Positions 1 to 11,409 of a stretch of 64,000 bases of DNA are shown piece by piece (position 1 is the first letter of the stretch; every line of letters starts with the position of its first letter). Made by a program: the position numbers and the translations under genes. Location of the stretch: contig JAPTOF010000004.1 in the NCBI GenBank assembly GCA_028554755.1, positions 3,582,501 through 3,646,500 of the forward strand, written 5' to 3'. The notes under the pieces were generated by a model. The model made no database searches and had not been told where the DNA came from. It was given only the letters and a program-made list of their open reading frames with translations. Source of the stretch: Cordia subcordata (Eukaryota; Streptophyta; Magnoliopsida; Boraginales; Cordiaceae).

Positions 1-1056
1 CAGGTTGTGAAGGAAGCTGGTGGTGCTGCAATGATCTTGGCTAATACAGCACTAAATTTGGAGGAAGATTCTGTCGACGTCCATGTCCTTCCAGCAACTA
101 TAGTTGGCTTTGATGAAGCAATTCAACTAAAAAAGTACATGACCTCGACAAGGAGACCTAGAGCTCGAATCATATTTGGGGGCACCGCCATTGGAAAATC
201 TAGAGCACCAGCAGTAGCTCAATTTTCATCAAGGGGGCCTAGTTTCACTGACCCTTCAATCCTCAAACCAGATGTGATTGCTCCAGGTGTCAACATTATT
301 GCTGCTTGGCCGCAGAATCTCGGCCCCAGTGGCCTTCCAGAAGATTCTAGAACAGTGAATTTCACTGTCATGTCAGGGACTTCTATGTCATGTCCCCATG
401 TCAGCGGGATTGCTGCCCTGATCCACTCAGCTCACCCCAAATGGACGCCAGCCGCAATCAAATCTGCACTTATGACAACTGCAGATACAACTGACCATTT
501 GGGAAAACCCATCATGGATGGTGACAAACCTGCTTCATATTTTGCAACTGGTGCTGGACATGTGAACCCAGAGAGAGCCATTAGTCCAGGACTAGTATAT
601 GATATCCGAACAGATGATTATATCACTCACTTATGCACTCTGGGATACACAGAATCTGAAATTTTTAAGATCACTCACAGGAATGTGAGCTGCCGCAACA
701 TTTTGCGGAGAAACAAGGGTTTCAGTCTCAATTATCCTTCTTTCTCTGTGATTTTCAGGCCTGGAAGGATAAGTAAAATGATCAAAAGGCAATTAAAAAA
801 TGTGGGAAGCCCTAATTCTCTTTACTCAGTGCAAGTAATGGCCCCTGAAGGAGTCAAAGTGAGAGTCAAGCCACGACGTCTAAGTTTCAAACACACGAAT
901 CAAAGTTTGACTTATAGAGTTTGGTTTACATCCAGGAAGAGAATTGGTACGGAGAATGTCAACTTTGGTCAAGGGTATTTGACATGGGTGAACACTAGGA
1001 ATAGTCACTACAGGATAAAGAGTCCTGTTTCAGTAACATGGACTTCAAACAAGTGA
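1..1056 (+). CDS. SDD1: Subtilisin-like serine protease, SDD1/SBT1.2 type, 3' part (5' end outside window)
   Basis: The reading frame is open from base 1 to the TGA at 1054-1056 (351 residues), so the N-terminal signal peptide, prodomain and catalytic Asp and His lie upstream of the window. What is present is the end of the protease-associated domain, the SRGPS motif, the catalytic serine motif GTSMSCPHVSG (bases about 379-411), and the C-terminal fibronectin-III-like domain. The motifs IAPGVNIIAAWPQNLGP and NVGSPNSLYSV match my memory of Arabidopsis SDD1, a secreted protease that represses stomatal development, more closely than generic SBT1 members. No intron is visible in this part, as is usual for SBT1 genes. 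Subfamily placement is by recognition; a close SBT1 paralogue is the alternative. The family assignment itself is secure. Confidence 0.9.
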   Translation, partial: QVVKEAGGAAMILANTALNLEEDSVDVHVLPATIVGFDEAIQLKKYMTSTRRPRARIIFGGTAIGKSRAPAVAQFSSRGPSFTDPSILKPDVIAPGVNIIAAWPQNLGPSGLPEDSRTVNFTVMSGTSMSCPHVSGIAALIHSAHPKWTPAAIKSALMTTADTTDHLGKPIMDGDKPASYFATGAGHVNPERAISPGLVYDIRTDDYITHLCTLGYTESEIFKITHRNVSCRNILRRNKGFSLNYPSFSVIFRPGRISKMIKRQLKNVGSPNSLYSVQVMAPEGVKVRVKPRRLSFKHTNQSLTYRVWFTSRKRIGTENVNFGQGYLTWVNTRNSHYRIKSPVSVTWTSNK

Positions 1057-1911
1057 ATCTATCAACTGATTTAGAGTATTAGATACCAGGGTCAAATTTA
1101 CTTCTGTTAGGAAACTGACCTTGAGATTGATGTCAGAGACAATGGATCCTCGTATTCAAATGGAAGCTTCTTTATCTTTTTGATAAAGAATAAGTTACTA
1201 GCAATATGTAATCCTAAAGGAGTTTCACTAGCAATAATTTGGTTTCGAAAGGAAAACTTATTCTATTTCTTCAAATCTGAGCATTTGAGTTTCATTTGAT
1301 TGCGTGCCTAATTCACAGGTTTGAATGCCTTTTCCTAATTAAGACAGCAATCACCTGTCATCATCCCTCTCTTGTTTTTTTGTGGAAAATAATGTCAGCA
1401 CATATAACACAGTCAGGAAGCTAATGAAGACAAGAGACACTTTGCTTCAGCAGGTTCAGCTTTATGACTATAATAGCTGACATGGTGAGAAAGCAAGAAT
1501 TATTTTACTAAAAAGTAATCTAGCTTACATAGCTGTACAAGAAAACTGAAGAAATATCAACTTGCAGCTCAAACCTTGATATCTTCATGCCAAATGTTTG
1601 TGTTAATGATGATTATTCTAATTAATTCAATAGTATCACTAAAATATGAAAAACAAAGTCCTAAAAGCCAAGAAATCACATTATCTAAGCATAACTCTAG
1701 AGCAAATAAATTGCTAGGAACATGACCTGCAGAGCAAAGACAATGAGATGCTTCAAATGAGAAAGGTTATGTAGTATGAGTATCATATTATGCCCACTTT
1801 TGCATCAAAATATTTTTCTTTTTTAGGTTTACACCCTAATTGGAAAAATTTTGGAGGCAGAAAGGTCAGACAAAGTCTAAGAAGTTGGGAAGGCAAAAGA
1901 ATATACATTGC
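1057..1911. other. 3' flanks between convergent SDD1-like and PSB28 genes
   Basis: This 855-bp spacer holds the 3' untranslated ends of two convergently transcribed genes. It is AT-rich and I see no coding potential or repeat in it. The small plus-strand frames around 1790-2092 are shadows of the PSB28 coding exon. Confidence 0.6.
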
Positions 1912-3329
1912 TCAACTTTTGACGAATTGCAAGCCATTCGCATTAGCATATCGCTCCATAAATCTCATGAACCTGTCCCAGTCTCGCGGAGTACGCATGA
2001 CATATTTAGCTTCAATGCCTGCAGGCCTCCCATTAACAAATTTGGCATTGACATCGACTGATTGTAGAACCCCTTCTTCATCAATCATGTAGAATCCAGT
2101 AATATCACCAACTTCACTTGACGAGTCAAAAACAGAGGGTTGTTCGAATCTAAATATCGCCACGCCATTGGTGCCATCTCTTGATTTTGTTAATCTCACA
2201 TCGGGAATTGTCTGTTCATCAGTTCCTTGTATGAACTGAATGGTTGGTTTTACCATCATTATTGTCAATCTAGGCATTCTAGAAATTTGTCCCCAAGTGG
2301 GCAAATGTGAACGAGGTAGTTGCAGAGATTGGCCGTTAAATGAGGATTGTGCACTCTGATGGACTGCGCTAAAATTCAAGACTACAGGAAAAAGAAGAAA
2401 CAATAAACTTGCTGCTTTCATCCGTATAATAACCAATCATTTGGCTTATACATATTTGGAATTCCACACAGCATAAAGCATATCCTTAATAAATCAAAGA
2501 CAAGTCCAAGTCAAGTATATGCATGACATGGCGAAAGGAAAAAGGAAAAAATAAGAAGAAGCTAAGCAAACCTTTGGTTTTGAAAAACTTCCCCATCTGG
2601 ATTAGCTTTTTCACCTCTCTTTTTCAATAAGTATTTAAATTGGCTTTCTTGAACTTCTTAGAAAGCCTTTTTTTCCTAAAGTTAATACAAAACAACGCCT
2701 TGTTTAGAAGCCAATTCAAACGGGTTCATAGTAGGACGAGACGCGGAACCTACCCAGACAGGTCAAATCTTAGAAATGCTCTAAATGCACCCATTTTCTC
2801 CAATCTAATATTATGATTACATAGCTTATTAAATCATACAAGCTCTAATTTCATTCTGTTTTATACCATGATTATGACAAGGCTGCTAGCTGTCCAACTG
2901 CAGTGTTACATTGTTTTCCAAGTATGAACCATAAAGCTTTTCTTTTTCCATACATTACATTCTAACCAACTGAAAAAAGAAAGAAAAAAGTAAACAATGA
3001 TTCTTGAAGATAAGAATCCATAATTCCGTTGCACCCATGACACATTTTCAAGCAAATAGCTCAAAGATTTCCAGAACTTCATCAATCAACAATAATTAAC
3101 TCAAAGTATTACTTAAACCCACGACACTAACTTATAAGTTACCGCAATGTGGAAAGTCACACATGTGAAAATAAGTCAAAAAACAAAAAGTTTCCAAGAA
3201 CTCTAAACATTGAAAAAGCATTATTTGACTAAGTAATGCAAGAAAGTGTTTACCCGGTGAAGAGCGAGGCTGCTGAGGAGAACAATGAGAGAGGAGAGAA
3301 GAGAAAGCAAGAGATGTCAGAGTTGCCAT
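1912..3329 (-). CDS. PSB28: Photosystem II assembly protein Psb28, chloroplast precursor (2 exons)
   Basis: Coding exons on the minus strand are 3329-3254 and 2381-1912, giving 181 residues. Exon 1 (76 nt) ends CCG|G before GTAAAC. Exon 2 follows a pyrimidine-rich CCTGTAG acceptor and restores the frame (G|TC). The N-terminal ~60 residues are rich in Ser, Leu and Pro and low in acid, as expected for a chloroplast transit peptide. The mature part carries the Psb28 hallmarks [37 protein letters not shown] and [12 protein letters not shown]. Psb28 binds CP47-containing PSII assembly intermediates at the stroma-facing side of the thylakoid; that role is family knowledge. A second acceptor 18 nt downstream (GCGCAG) is also in frame, so isoforms differing by six transit-peptide residues are possible. 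The start context is AACAATGGC. Confidence 0.93.
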
Positions 3330-3870
3330 TGTTTTTGTTTTGCAGACAAAAGGAGATCTTTGGTAGGAAAATAAAGAAGAGAAGGATGATAAAAATAGGC
3401 GGTCGATGTGGTTAAGGCTGAAGTGGGTGTGTAACGAGGATAGCCATTCATTTCAGTTTTGCCAAAGACACTGTTTTTTTTTCCTCCCTTTTTTTTTTTT
3501 TTTTTTTTAATACGCATAGATCGTTAGTCTTAGAAATCAATTTTTATGAAAAATTTTAAAACAAAAAATCCTCTCAACAAATGAGATTTTTAAGTTTGAA
3601 CTTGTATCTTCGATATTAGCTTAACTGATAACTTATCGGTAAAGGCACTGTTAATAAAGCTCACATCTCAGATGATAGATTTTTTCTTAGATTTGGTTTG
3701 GTTGTCTGGCGATGAAACACCCGCCAAAATTCTTTGTGGGTGGAACACGTGGCAGCTTGTGGATATATCTGTATGGGCTGTCTCTAGATGTTTCTTGGAC
3801 TAAGCAGTGTGATAGTCAATTGGGCCTGGTCACTTTTCTCCGAGACAAATAGCTCAACCTGGAATGATTA

Positions 3871-4076
3871 TGGGCCTGTTTGGATTAGTCTTTTTTAGCA
3901 AAAAGTACTTTGTTTTGAAGAAAATGCAATAAGTATTTAGCTTAAATTTTTTATGAAAAAAAAAACTAAAACTCTAAAAAGACTCAATTTCAACCTTTTT
4001 CAAAAATCAGAACTTTTAGCATATTTTCAAAAATTTTAGAAAAAAGCACTTTTGAAAAGTCCAATTTAAACAAGCT
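3871..4076. mobile_element. MITE-like element, GGGCCTGTTTGG terminus
   Basis: The left end reads GGGCCTGTTTGGATTAG. The right end, reverse-complemented, reads GCTTGTTTAAATTGG, and both subterminal parts contain AAAAAGTACTTT or AAAAGTGCTTTT. This matches the element at 39152-39377, where the TTA target duplication is intact. Here TTA is present only on the left, so the right terminus is decayed. It lies about 550 bp upstream of the PSB28 start codon. Confidence 0.5.
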
Positions 4077-6961
4077 GTAGATAGAATTTTGGGGTTTTCA
4101 TGAATGAAATTTAAATTTTCTGGTAATGTTAATGACTTAAATCGCTTTGTTAAAAAATTCTATTATTATTTGGTTACTATAGTATCTGTTGAAATATTAT
4201 GTTATGAGATTCAAAGAAGTATTTGATGGGCTTATTCAATACCATATCTTATGAATGGCCCAAGTCCAACTTTGTCCCAATTGTTAACGTAAGAGTCTAT
4301 GAAAAAAAAAAACAAAGAAAGAAAGAAAGAAAAAGGATATATTTTGTAAATGACCTTCGTGAGTTAAACTTCGTTTTGTACCCTAGTTTTTTTAACTTGA
4401 AATTATTCTTTAAAAAAAAAAAACATTTCAAAATAGATTTTTTCAATTTTTCATTGCATGGTGGGACCAGAAGGTCAGTGGTCCTGCACGTATTACACGG
4501 GCCACCTGCGATCATCATCGTCATGATATTCCATTTTTCTCTCTCTCTCTGTCTCACTCTTCACCACATATTATGATGGCTCAATCATGCAAATACGCAC
4601 GTTTCCCCCAGAAAACCATGTGGACGCACGTAGCCTCCCATGAATTCCTAAAACTCTGAAATTATTTTTCTTCATCATAAGATGTATTATGTATACATAC
4701 ATCACCTAAAGGATTAGTCTTATAGAGTATTTTTTGTATTTTAATTTAGATGAAAAGCTTGCTTATATGTTCATTTTGAATTAGTCGAAATTCTAATTTA
4801 ATTTTTAAAACAATTAATATCGATAAAGTTTGCATTTAATTTCCTTAATATGTGTGTTGGAGCATGTGTGTGTATATATTCACACCTAACCATGTATTTT
4901 AAGATTTAATAACTCTAAGTTAAGCCTGATAAGGTTGATAAGATGGATTCGTGCCATACAAAAAGAAAAATTACATACATAGCGTATGCATGTATATTAA
5001 TTTTTCTTTCAGATTAATATCGATGAAGTTTGTGTTTAACAATTTTAATATCAGCCTCGAAAGCTTTTTCAAATGACATGTAGATATATGACTGTATAGT
5101 TATATATATATACATACATACATAGAAATCCATGTATTATTTTGTATTAGTTTCATAAGTCACAGACACTCCCCTTCTCTCTCTAATAATAGGAAGGCAG
5201 GGTTTCAACAAGGAAGCTGCGGTTTCACATGGCCTCCATAAGCTTGACTACACATAGTGACAGACCACTCAAAAAATTCTAAAATAAACCCTGCCCACAT
5301 GTTTGCATGTGAAAATACGCACTTTTTATTATGTCACAAAATACAAACATTTTGGATATTATTTTTACTAAGAAAATTGGAGGTTGTGGGCTCATTGGCT
5401 CAGGCCATGATCGATGATACTCTCCATTTTCTCTCATCCCATTTGCTCACATTTGTCCCCATTCACTCTAATAAATAACTCTCCTTTGCAACTTGGTTTT
5501 TTATATTTAGGAACCTCATGCCTTCAACAGAAGACAACGAGGCATCTTTCGTTAAATGACCAAACACTAACATGCCTAAAGTAAAAACCATTTGATGAAA
5601 GGAATATTACTCATTTTGTTTCCTTTCTATGTCAGTATTCTTCAACATGTCTAATTTATGGGTCACAGTTAGACGATTAATCTCTCAAACTAACACGTTA
5701 ATTTATCAATCATGTGCAATACATGGTTGCAAACTACAGTCTCAAATTAAACATTAGGTGTAGAATCAATCCAATATAATGATAAGGGCATGAACAGGCA
5801 CAAGCTGAATAAATTCACAGATTGATTTTAACAAATACACTATTAGATCAAACATGACATATCGCATAACAATTAAGCATGACCCTTTTTTTTCTTTTTA
5901 ACTTCACCACCCTTCTAATTTGAAACATCCCAATTATTTCTAATCTGTATTGACCTTAAAAGGGGGGAAAAAAGAGGAGAGAGAAGAGAAAAGGATAATT
6001 TGTGTTTAATTGGCTAGCAAGCATATACTAGCTTACTATTTTAGAATAGAACAAAAGGACAACAAAACCATTGCACTCGATTCTTAATATTAACCTTGCT
6101 GCGGGCCCCACTTTTGAGAATTGAGCAGTCTTGATTAAGTATCACCGAATATTTGTCATTCTTGGAAGCTGCCTTTAATCAGAAGTAAACTGACATTAAA
6201 ATCATCAGATCTAAAAGATCATTTGAGAGTCCACTTTTTTTTTTCCACAACCATGTTCAGTACATAAAGGAGCTTTTAGCAATTTCTAGAGTTGAAAAAT
6301 ACCTTTGAGGCAGGTTTTATAACAAAAAGCATAAACCAGGAATGCATCAGGATCCAAGTTCTCCTTTGCCAGAACATTTTTTTACTGTATAATACAGAGC
6401 GCATTACATTACATATGTTACGAGAAAATTTAAATTTTAGACAAGTATTTTCTTGTAGGTAACAAAACGTTCTTTGTTTGTTCATATTTGAAATTTCATC
6501 TCAAACCAGGTATGTTAAGAAAATATGTTTCCAGAGTCTAATAAGCTCTACTGTAAAACTCATGAAACTGAATTTTTTCAACAGTATCTACCTGTTAACC
6601 TGAAAGTTTTTATAGTCTGCTTACCACATTGGCTGATGACTTAAAAGTTAATTAAGAAAGAAAAGTACTCAACAAGAATATTATTTTGCCGCTACTCATC
6701 AGTGTTGACTATCAATAACCGAATAAGAAGAAGAAGAAATAATGCATCAGCATAGAGTGAGAGAAAACACATTCCCTCCATGTTTAATGTCGGAGTGAGT
6801 TTCAAAAAAGTCCAAAATCTCCGGTCATCACATCCTCTTAACAGCCTGTTTGAAGAACCCAAGAGCTCACGAGTATTATTAAAAACTAATCCCCATATGG
6901 ATTTGATATTATTTTATGTATATTAGTACTAACTAATCCTCCACTCTTTTCTGCATTACCA

Positions 6962-7072
6962 TTAATATATCACTTACTGTCTTCCACACTCCCTACCCCA
7001 CCTGGCCATCACCATTCTTGATCTTTCCAGCAGCCCAAAAATGGTGGAAAACTGATAGTTAACAAGCAAAAT
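6962..7072 (+). promoter_or_regulatory. MIK1 core promoter and leader with a minimal upstream ORF
   Basis: A TATA-like AATATATCAC lies at about 6963, some 110 bp before the MIK1 ATG at 7073. The leader contains an earlier ATG at 7041-7043 that opens a four-codon frame closed by TGA at 7053-7055, 17 bp before the main start. If transcription begins near 6995, this minimal upstream ORF is in the mRNA and could damp translation. The transcription start is inferred, not seen. Confidence 0.45.
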
Positions 7073-10000
7073 ATGAAGAGGGTCAATATCAATAATGTAC
7101 AACTGATCAAGCAGTTGTTGTTATACTTTTACATAGGTTGCTGCTGTTGTTATCATGGTTTTGCTATTCAGTTGAGCGATGAAGCATCGGTTTTGCTATC
7201 GATAAAAGCGAGTCTTGTTGATCCATTGGATCAGCTGAAGGATTGGAAATTGCCTGAGAAGGCATTGGTGAACAGATCAGTTCACTGCAGCTGGACTGGA
7301 GTTGTGTGCAACTCCAATGGTGCTGTGGAGAAGCTTGATCTCTCCAACATGAATCTTACCGGCATTGTATCGGATAATATTCAACAGCTGAGAAGCCTCT
7401 CCACTCTCAACTTGTGCTGCAATGGCTTTTCGTCGCCATTGCCAAAGTCTTTATTTCTCACTGCACTGAAGAGCATTGATCTCAGTCTGAACTTCTTCAT
7501 TGATAGCTTTCCAGTTGGACTTGGAAAGGCTGCAGGGTTGATAAACTTGAATGCATCAAGCAATAATTTATCAGGTTATCTTCCTGAGGATCTTGGGAAC
7601 GCGACGATGCTTGAAACGCTTGATCTCAGGGGGAATTTCTTCGAAGGATCAATACCGAAATCCTATAAGAACTTGGTGAGGTTGAAGTATCTTGGCCTTT
7701 CAGGAAATAATCTTACTGGTAGAATACCACGGGAGATTGGCCAGCTTGCAACTCTGGAGACTATTATTCTTGGTTACAACGAGTTTGAAGGTGAACTTCC
7801 GGTGGAGATTGGGAATCTTACCAATCTCAAGTACCTTGATCTTGCTATTGGCAACCTTGGTGGCTCAATTCCAGCTGAACTAGGGAAGCTACAGCAGCTA
7901 GACACGGTTTTCCTGTACAAGAACTATTTTGAAGGGCCGATTCCAGCAACTATTGGTAATATGACATCGTTGCAGTTGTTGGATCTCTCTGATAACATGT
8001 TATCAGGAGAGATTCCGACTGAGATTGCTGATCTCAAGAATCTGCAGCTCTTGAATGTGATGCGCAACAACTTATCAGGTCCAGTCCCAGCAAGACTTGG
8101 AGAATTGACTCAACTCTCGGTGCTTGAGCTGTGGAATAATTCCTTATCAGGTCCTTTGCCGAGGGATCTCGGCCGCCATTCACCGCTGGTGTGGTTGGAT
8201 GTCTCATCCAACTTGCTGTCTGGTCCAATTCCAGAGAGTTTGTGTGATAAAGGTAACCTCACTAAGCTTATTCTGTTCAACAATGACTTCACTGGTCCAA
8301 TTCCAGATGGCCTGTCAACATGTACGTCCCTCGTTCGCGTTAGAATGCAAAACAATCTTCTTTCCGGAACAATCCCAGTTGGCTTTGGCAGACTTGGGAA
8401 ACTCCAAAGGTTGGAACTGGCAAAAAACCGCCTTACCGGCCAAATTCCAAATGATATTGCTTCCTCTACATCTCTTTCTTTCATTGATCTGTCCCACAAC
8501 AGCCTTAAAACTTCTCTTCCTGGCTCCATTCTTTCTATTCCGAATCTGCAGAACTTTATGGCCTCACACAACAACTTGTTTGGTGAAATTCCTGATCAGT
8601 TCCAAGATCGTCCGTCACTTAATGTGCTAGATCTCTCCTCAAATCATTTTACTGGTAGCATTCCCCAGAGCATTGCTTCATGTCAGAAACTGGTAACTTT
8701 GAATCTCGGAAACAACCAATTGAGTGGGCCAATTCCTAAAGCGATAGCTATGATGTCCACATTGGCCATCCTAGATCTATCGAATAATACTCTGACTGGT
8801 GGAATACCTCAAAACTTTGGTAATTCCCCAGCCTTAGAAATGCTAAACGTTTCTTACAACAGGCTAGAGGGTCCTGTTCCTGCAAACGGCATGCTAAGAA
8901 CGATCAATCCAGATGATCTTGCTGGCAATGCTGGTCTATGTGATGGGGTGCTTCCTCCATGTTCTCACAATGCAACATACGTTTCAAGGCAGAGGAGCTT
9001 GCATAAACACATCATTGCTGGATGGGTGATCGGGATTTCTACACTTTTGACGGTTGTCATAGCGTTTTTTGGAGTACGATCTCTGTACAGAAGGTGGTAT
9101 GCTACTGGTAGTTGCTTCGAGGAAAGATTTGGAACAGAAAGCGGGGAGTGGCCCTGGAGGTTGATGGCATTCCAGAGGCTTAGTTTCACAAGCAGTGACA
9201 TCCTAGCTTGCATCAAAGAATCAAATGTGATCGGGATGGGAGCAACAGGCACTGTCTATAAGGCCGACATGCCGCGGCTAAATACAGTCGTCGCTGTGAA
9301 GAAGTTGTGGAGATCGAGAGCTGACATCGAGATGGGAGACAGTGATGATCTTGTGGGAGAGGTGAACCTACTAGGGAAGCTAAGACATCGAAACATTGTT
9401 AGGCTATTGGGACTCCTTCACAATGACACTGATGCAATGATAATCTATGAGTATATGCACAATGGCAGCCTTGGAGAAGCTTTACAGGGTAAACAAGCAG
9501 GAAGGTTGCTTGTAGACTGGGTGTCACGCTATAACATAGCAGTTGGTGTGGCGCAAGGACTCACCTACCTCCACCATGACTGTCATCCTCCAGTCATCCA
9601 CCGCGATATCAAGTCAAATAACATACTGCTTGATGCAAACCTCGAGGCAAGGATTGCTGATTTTGGCTTAGCAAAGATGATGCTGAAGAAGAATGAGACA
9701 GTCTCAATGGTGGCTGGATCTTATGGATACATCGCTCCCGGTGAGTTCACTTGATATTGATATTTGCGGCTAAAAACTGCCATAAATTTTCATTTCTAAG
9801 ACTTCGCCCCTAGAATAATGGCTGGAGAAAAGCTCTGAATAAAGACCGATAATATTCAACAACTAAAAAAAAGATTGATTCTTTCCTTTATTTATTCAAA
9901 CGGAACGAACAGAGATAGAATCAGGCCAATTCCCGACCATATGCTCGGGTCATAATTTACACTTAACATTCTCTTGGAATTTTTTTTTTTTTTTCCTTTT

Positions 10001-10413
10001 TTGCAGAGTATGGTTACACACTGAAAGTTGACGAGAAGAGTGACATTTACAGTTACGGAGTTGTTCTCATGGAACTTCTGACTGGAAAACAGCCATTAGA
10101 TTCAGGATTTGGAGAATCTGTAGACATTGTAGAGTGGATACGCAGAAAGATTCGAGAGAACAGATCTTTGGAAGAAACCCTGGACCCAAGTGTAGGTAGT
10201 ACTAGACATGTTCAAGAGGAGATGCTCTTAGTCCTGAGAATAGCAATTCTCTGTACAGCCAAGCACCCCAAGGATAGACCATCCATGAGGGATATTATAA
10301 CAATGCTTGGAGAGGCAAAGCCTCGAAGAAAAAGCAGCAGCAACCATGGTGGGCTTGCTGGTAACAAAGATAAGCCAGTGTTTAGCACATCACCTGTAAG
10401 TGGCCTTCTGTAA
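7073..10413 (+). CDS. MIK1: LRR receptor-like kinase MIK1 (2 exons)
   Basis: Exons 7073-9740 and 10007-10413 join G|AG inside the kinase APE motif (donor CCCG|GTGAGT, acceptor TTGCAG|AG) to give 1024 residues. Order: hydrophobic signal peptide (about 1-32), LRR N-terminal cap with a Cys pair (about 35-80), about 21 leucine-rich repeats (about 85-610), membrane span (about 647-668), and kinase (about 718-1000). The kinase has glycine loop GMGATGTV (721-728), ATP-anchoring Lys743, HRD (843-845) and DFG (863-865), so it should be an active RD kinase. The [10 protein letters not shown] and GEAKPRRKS motifs and the [11 protein letters not shown]-terminus are those I recall for MDIS1-interacting receptor-like kinase 1. 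In Arabidopsis MIK1 acts in pollen-tube perception of LURE1. PSB28 is its divergent neighbour, as I recall for Arabidopsis. The intron position in the activation segment is shared by related XI-clade kinases. Confidence 0.92.
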
Positions 10414-11409
10414 GATCATAGCCATGTTCCTGATAAGCCGCTGAATTTTTTCCTTCCAAGGGGGAACATTCTGGACTTGCCCATAGTGAGAGTATTGTGC
10501 ATCGAGCTATCCTTTTAACGACTCATTTACTTGTATGTAGAAGTCTCTTTTGTAACTTCGGACCTGTGTTGACAGGTCGATGCATACAGTCATAGGCAGT
10601 TATTCTACAAATAATGTTGTAATTTTTGTCACGTAAGCAAAGATCTTCCAAGTGGGGCCGTCCTGGACTTGCATATAGTGAGAGTATTGTGCATCAAGTT
10701 GTCCTTTTAGTGACTTGTTTACTTGTATGCAGAAGTCTCATTTGTAACTTCGAATCTGTGTTGACAGGTCAATGCATATAGTTATAGGCAGTTATTCTGC
10801 AAATAATGTTGTAATTTTTGTCACAGTAAGCAAAGATCTCTCTTCTGTTCTGGACTTGCACATAGTGAGAGTATTGTGAATCAAGCTGTCCTTTTAGTGA
10901 CTTATCTACTTGTATGTAGAAGTTTCTTTTGTAACTTCGGATCTGTGTTGGCAGGTCGATGCATATAGTTAAAGGCAGTTATTCTGCAAATAATGTTGTA
11001 ATTTTTGTCACATAAGCAAAGATCTCTCGTCTTCTCTTATTCTTCTTCTTCTTTGTTTTTTCTCTATTTACCTAAGAACACTCATCACCATATGAAAGAA
11101 CATCGAAAAGGAAGTAAACTTTCTGTAGTATAAACACAGGCACAAAAACAATCCCAATTCATGCACATTTGTGCAAGGACAAATTTGAGCATCCTCAAAT
11201 GGAAGGATGGCATGTCTGAAAGCGAAAGAGTAGGGAATAACAAAAATTGATGCCAGACAAAACTGCTGACAAAGCAAGGCAATATACAGGGAAAACATTC
11301 TAAATTTTGTACGTTCTATGTATTTACACTAGAAACAAAATTAATCATGACAGAGAAATGGAACCTACACGAACATAGTCCACGTCTTCAAACAAGCTTC
11401 TCCAAGCAG
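10414..11409. other. 3' flanks between convergent MIK1 and WD40 genes
   Basis: The first two thirds are occupied by a three-copy tandem repeat listed separately. The remainder (11030-11409) is the presumed 3' untranslated region of the minus-strand WD40 gene. The minus-strand frames at 11068-11298 show no domain. Confidence 0.6.
10471..11026 (+). repeat. Three tandem ~190-bp repeats in the MIK1 3' region
   Basis: Three head-to-tail copies begin at 10471, 10663 and 10850 with CTGGACTTGC and end with AAGCAAAGATC. The periods are 192 and 187 bp. Shared internal marks are CATAGTGAGAGTATTGTG, TTTTGTAACTTCG, GACAGGTC (GGCAGGTC in copy 3) and AAATAATGTTGTAATTTTTG. The copies differ by scattered substitutions and small indels. 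The array starts about 57 bp after the stop codon, so it lies within or just beyond the 3' UTR. Each copy repeats the same AATAAT and TGTAAT sequences that could serve in polyadenylation. Confidence 0.9.

Larger units (their letters stand above)
3330..7072. other. 3.7-kb intergenic region between divergent PSB28 and MIK1
   Basis: The region contains the PSB28 promoter side, with a CTATTTTTAT TATA-like sequence about 70 bp upstream of its ATG, then a poly-T tract at about 3486-3510, a MITE-like element at 3871-4076, long AT-rich sequence and the MIK1 promoter. Small open frames at 4223-4576, 5257-5478 and 6276-6485 have low-complexity translations and no recognisable domain, so I do not call them genes. 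Confidence 0.6.

Noticed and set aside
4223..4576. 117-codon frame between PSB28 and MIK1
   Set aside because: The translation is Lys/Phe-rich low complexity, with no homology I recognise and no conserved start context.
8110..8630. Overlapping frames on both strands within MIK1
   Set aside because: The LRR codon periodicity leaves other frames open. Only the 7073 frame shows the repeat consensus.
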